The notes beneath the pieces were generated by a model. It did no database searches, was not told where the DNA came from, and saw only the letters and a list, made by a program, of their open reading frames with translations. 8,544 bases of DNA, taken from assembly GCA_002402165.1 (NCBI GenBank), contig NVVI01000026.1:19550-28093 (forward strand), read 5' to 3'. Shown one piece after another: positions 7,154 to 8,544 of the stretch. The stretch is from Flavobacteriales bacterium (lineage in GTDB: Bacteria; Bacteroidota; Bacteroidia; Flavobacteriales_E; Vicingaceae). The translations under genes and the position numbers were made by a program. Position 1 is the first letter of the stretch. Every line of letters begins with the position of its first letter.

Positions 7154-7393
7154 ATGGCACGACAAAGTATTTCATTTACACAACCAAATGATGAATGGTT
7201 AAGGTCTCAAATTGACAACAAAGAATATTCAAGCAAAAGTGAACTTGTCAATGACTTAATAAGGCAAGCTCGAAAACAACAACGGCAAATTGATTGGATA
7301 AGCTCCAAATTGGAAGGAGCAGAAACCAGTGGATTTACCAATGATAGTAAAGAACAGATATTAGCTCAATCAAAATCTTTACTTAATGGTTAA
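7154..7393 (+). CDS. parD: ParD-family antitoxin of a type II toxin-antitoxin system
   Basis: A 79-residue protein of normal ParD length. The N-terminal part is a ribbon-helix-helix DNA-binding domain: beta strand RQSISFT (3-9), helix 1 at about 11-21, and helix 2 after YSSKSELVNDLIRQARKQQ (25-43). The C-terminal part (SSKLEGAETSGFTNDSKEQIL) matches the ParD tail that wraps around and neutralises the toxin. The antitoxin is expected to dimerise, bind the palindrome at 7123-7144 and inhibit ParE. Its last 8 bases overlap the start of parE (ATGGTTAA), so translation is coupled. The start follows the operator closely and no Shine-Dalgarno sequence is visible. Confidence 0.92.
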   Translation: MARQSISFTQPNDEWLRSQIDNKEYSSKSELVNDLIRQARKQQRQIDWISSKLEGAETSGFTNDSKEQILAQSKSLLNG

Positions 7394-7673
7394 ATACAAA
7401 CTAAGTAATGTCGCTAAAGAAGATTTAATAAGAATTCATCACCATGGAATTAAAAAATTTGGTATAATACAAGCAGACAAATATTTTGAATCGTTTTTTG
7501 AGTATTTTGATCTAATTGCTCAGAGACCATTTTCATTTGAATCTGTTGACTATATAAAAGAAGGATACAGGCGTTGTGTTTGTGGGGTTGACAGTATTTA
7601 CTATAAAATTAACAACAATAATGTAGAAATTATGTCAATTATCGGAAGGCAAGACTTGAAGAACATTCTTTAA
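7386..7673 (+). CDS. parE: ParE/RelE-superfamily toxin
   Basis: A 95-residue protein of normal ParE length. It shows the family order: strand VKYKLSNVAKEDL (2-14), two helices around IHHHGIKKFG and QADKYFESFFEYFDLIAQRP (about 29-48), then the core with GYRRCVCGVDSIYYKINNNNVEIMSIIGRQD (about 60-90). The YRR, IYYKI and RQD positions correspond to conserved toxin positions in this superfamily. ParE toxins inhibit DNA gyrase, while RelE relatives cut mRNA; pairing with a ParD-type antitoxin favours ParE, but the target is not shown. A C-terminal GRQDLKNIL is present, so the toxin is not truncated. The start codon lies inside the last codons of parD. Whether the toxin is active cannot be judged from sequence alone. 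Confidence 0.9.
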   Translation: MVKYKLSNVAKEDLIRIHHHGIKKFGIIQADKYFESFFEYFDLIAQRPFSFESVDYIKEGYRRCVCGVDSIYYKINNNNVEIMSIIGRQDLKNIL

Positions 7674-7682
7674 TTGAAAAAC

Positions 7683-7693
7683 AGTTGGTAACA
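7683..7693 (-). repeat. Right copy of 11-bp inverted repeat flanking the toxin-antitoxin pair
   Basis: AGTTGGTAACA is the exact reverse complement of 7063-7073. It overlaps the left edge of the nested inverted-repeat element that fills the gap before the next gene. Confidence 0.6.
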
Positions 7694-7918
7694 CTCTGTA
7701 TATTGCATTTTGGTTGCGAGTAGTTGTATTTTTTTGAAAATTTATTGAGTTAGTGCCATTCATTTTGTAGGTGGTTATCAATAGGCTTTGCAAGTTGCAT
7801 CCTTGCAGTGAACCGTTAATATTTGTTCTGTTTGGTTTTTGGCTGCTCATAGCATCTTCTACAAAATTTCATTACTTTGGAGTTCTCAACAAACAGTAAA
7901 ACGCAACATACAGTTATC
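7687..7918 (-). other. Non-coding element with nested, nearly concentric inverted repeats (possible structured RNA or attC-like/MITE-like DNA)
   Basis: The 270 bases between the toxin stop and the next ATG hold no supported gene. Five paired segments nest in order: 7687-7692 with 7913-7918 (5 of 6, plus one G-T); 7697-7711 with 7898-7912 (13 of 15); 7741-7749 with 7885-7893 (8 of 9); 7762-7770 with 7859-7867 (9 of 9, ATTTTGTAG/CTACAAAAT); and a hairpin 7789-7794/7802-7807 (TGCAAG/CTTGCA, 7-base loop). The three mismatches in the second and third pairs are A-C on the plus strand, hence G-T or G-U on the minus strand, so the minus strand folds better. I give minus as the likely structured strand. 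The function is unknown: a structured RNA, an integron-cassette recombination site or a small mobile element are all possible. Confidence 0.5.
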
Positions 7919-7943
7919 GTTGGCGGTAATTAAATTATATTCT

Positions 7944-8544
7944 ATGAAAAAAAATATTTTATTCCTATTTGGACTCTTTATAGTTGTAAATACTCTCATT
8001 GGACAAAATAGTACCGAATTTTATGATACTGAACATTCTTTTACACAAAACTTTCCAGTTTCACCGAATAACAGAAAAATAATTGCAATAGAATTACCTA
8101 AAGGAACTACATCTATTGTATATCGTATTACCGTAGGTAAAAAAAATCAAGAAATTGGAGAAAGTCTTGTTGATGCAGTTAATTCAATTCCAAACCCAGC
8201 AGCAGCGACTGTTGGTGCATTTGCAAAATTAATTGTAAGTTTAAGTAGTTATGAAGCAAAATATTTCATTTTTTCTAATGAAGAAAACGCAAAGAAATAC
8301 AGAACTGATCAACCTTTTAATTATTGTAAAACTACTAGTGAACTAACAAATTCAACTGTTAAAATGTTAAGCAATAATTGTTTTGGAAATTCCAAATATT
8401 TATATTTTGGTTTTCATACCAACGAAATGTTAATTGACTACCACATAACCTTAGAGGTAGTTCCTAAGATAAAAAAAGAAGCAACACTAAATGGTTGGAC
8501 TGCTTCCAAAAAACAAGAAGCATATAATAATTTCAATCAACTTT
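7944..8544 (+). CDS. Unrecognised secreted or periplasmic protein, 3' end cut by window
   Basis: An ATG opens a frame that stays open for 200 codons to the right edge. Residues 1-20 are a clear signal peptide: MKKN, a hydrophobic core, and a probable cut before Q21 (TLIG-Q). The rest is soluble and mixed in character, with a small-residue stretch at 81-97 (IPNPAAATVGAFAKL), cysteines at C128 and C146, a beta-like YLYFGFHTN segment at 152-160, and a charged segment with a tryptophan (NGWTASKKQEAY, 183-194) near the visible end. I do not recognise the family and give no function. It follows the nested inverted-repeat element, on the same strand as parDE but 270 bases away, so it is probably a separate unit. 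No clear -7/-33 promoter pair or Shine-Dalgarno sequence is seen before the ATG. Confidence 0.8.
   Translation, partial: MKKNILFLFGLFIVVNTLIGQNSTEFYDTEHSFTQNFPVSPNNRKIIAIELPKGTTSIVYRITVGKKNQEIGESLVDAVNSIPNPAAATVGAFAKLIVSLSSYEAKYFIFSNEENAKKYRTDQPFNYCKTTSELTNSTVKMLSNNCFGNSKYLYFGFHTNEMLIDYHITLEVVPKIKKEATLNGWTASKKQEAYNNFNQL

Noticed and set aside
7635..7850. Minus-strand open frame of 71 codons after parE
   Set aside because: It overlaps the toxin end and the inverted-repeat region, and has low-complexity composition and no recognisable motif. The non-coding structure explains the stretch better.
7687..7918. Firm call of an integron attC site
   Set aside because: The ends do not give the standard RYYYAAC and GTTRRRY core boxes, the span is longer than usual, and no integrase is in the window. 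It is kept only as one hypothesis.

Overview
The window looks like a chromosomal piece of a low-GC member of the Bacteroidota, most likely a flavobacterial-type organism. The evidence is two large secreted proteins carrying the two kinds of C-terminal tail used by the type IX secretion system (T9SS), GEVED and PKD modules, a TAnnTTTG-type promoter element, and starts without Shine-Dalgarno sequences. The family or genus cannot be read from this sequence.

Left part (1-6228, minus strand): a two-gene unit for cell-surface proteins. The upstream gene (4735-6228) encodes a 497-residue secreted protein with two GEVED domains around one PKD domain and a type A T9SS tail. One base after its stop, a GTG opens a very large gene that runs off the left edge (1577 codons visible). 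It has a signal peptide, an N-terminal domain common in giant Bacteroidota surface proteins, a PKD-like domain, twelve tandem Ig-like repeats of about 76-80 residues, a PKD domain, and a gliding-motility-associated C-terminal domain (CHU_C, type B T9SS tail) cut about 20-30 residues before its expected end. The two proteins are probably co-translated and exported by the same machinery, as an adhesin or cell-surface filament.

Middle (6229-6882): a divergent intergenic region with a promoter for each direction, then a complete gamma-class carbonic anhydrase-like hexapeptide protein with all expected metal and active-site residues.

Right part (6883-8544, plus strand): this looks accessory. A 271-base gap holds small dyads and a perfect 30-bp palindrome. 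A ParD/ParE type II toxin-antitoxin pair follows, with a perfect 22-bp operator palindrome just before the antitoxin start. Next comes a 270-base non-coding stretch with four nested, nearly concentric inverted repeats, then the start of an unrecognised secreted protein that runs off the right edge. An 11-bp inverted repeat flanks the toxin-antitoxin pair.

I see no clearly new multi-gene system. The least explained item is the nested inverted-repeat element at about 7687-7918. All three of its mismatches become G-T/G-U pairs on the minus strand. The paired extra cysteines in three of the twelve adhesin repeats are the most interesting protein-level signal.
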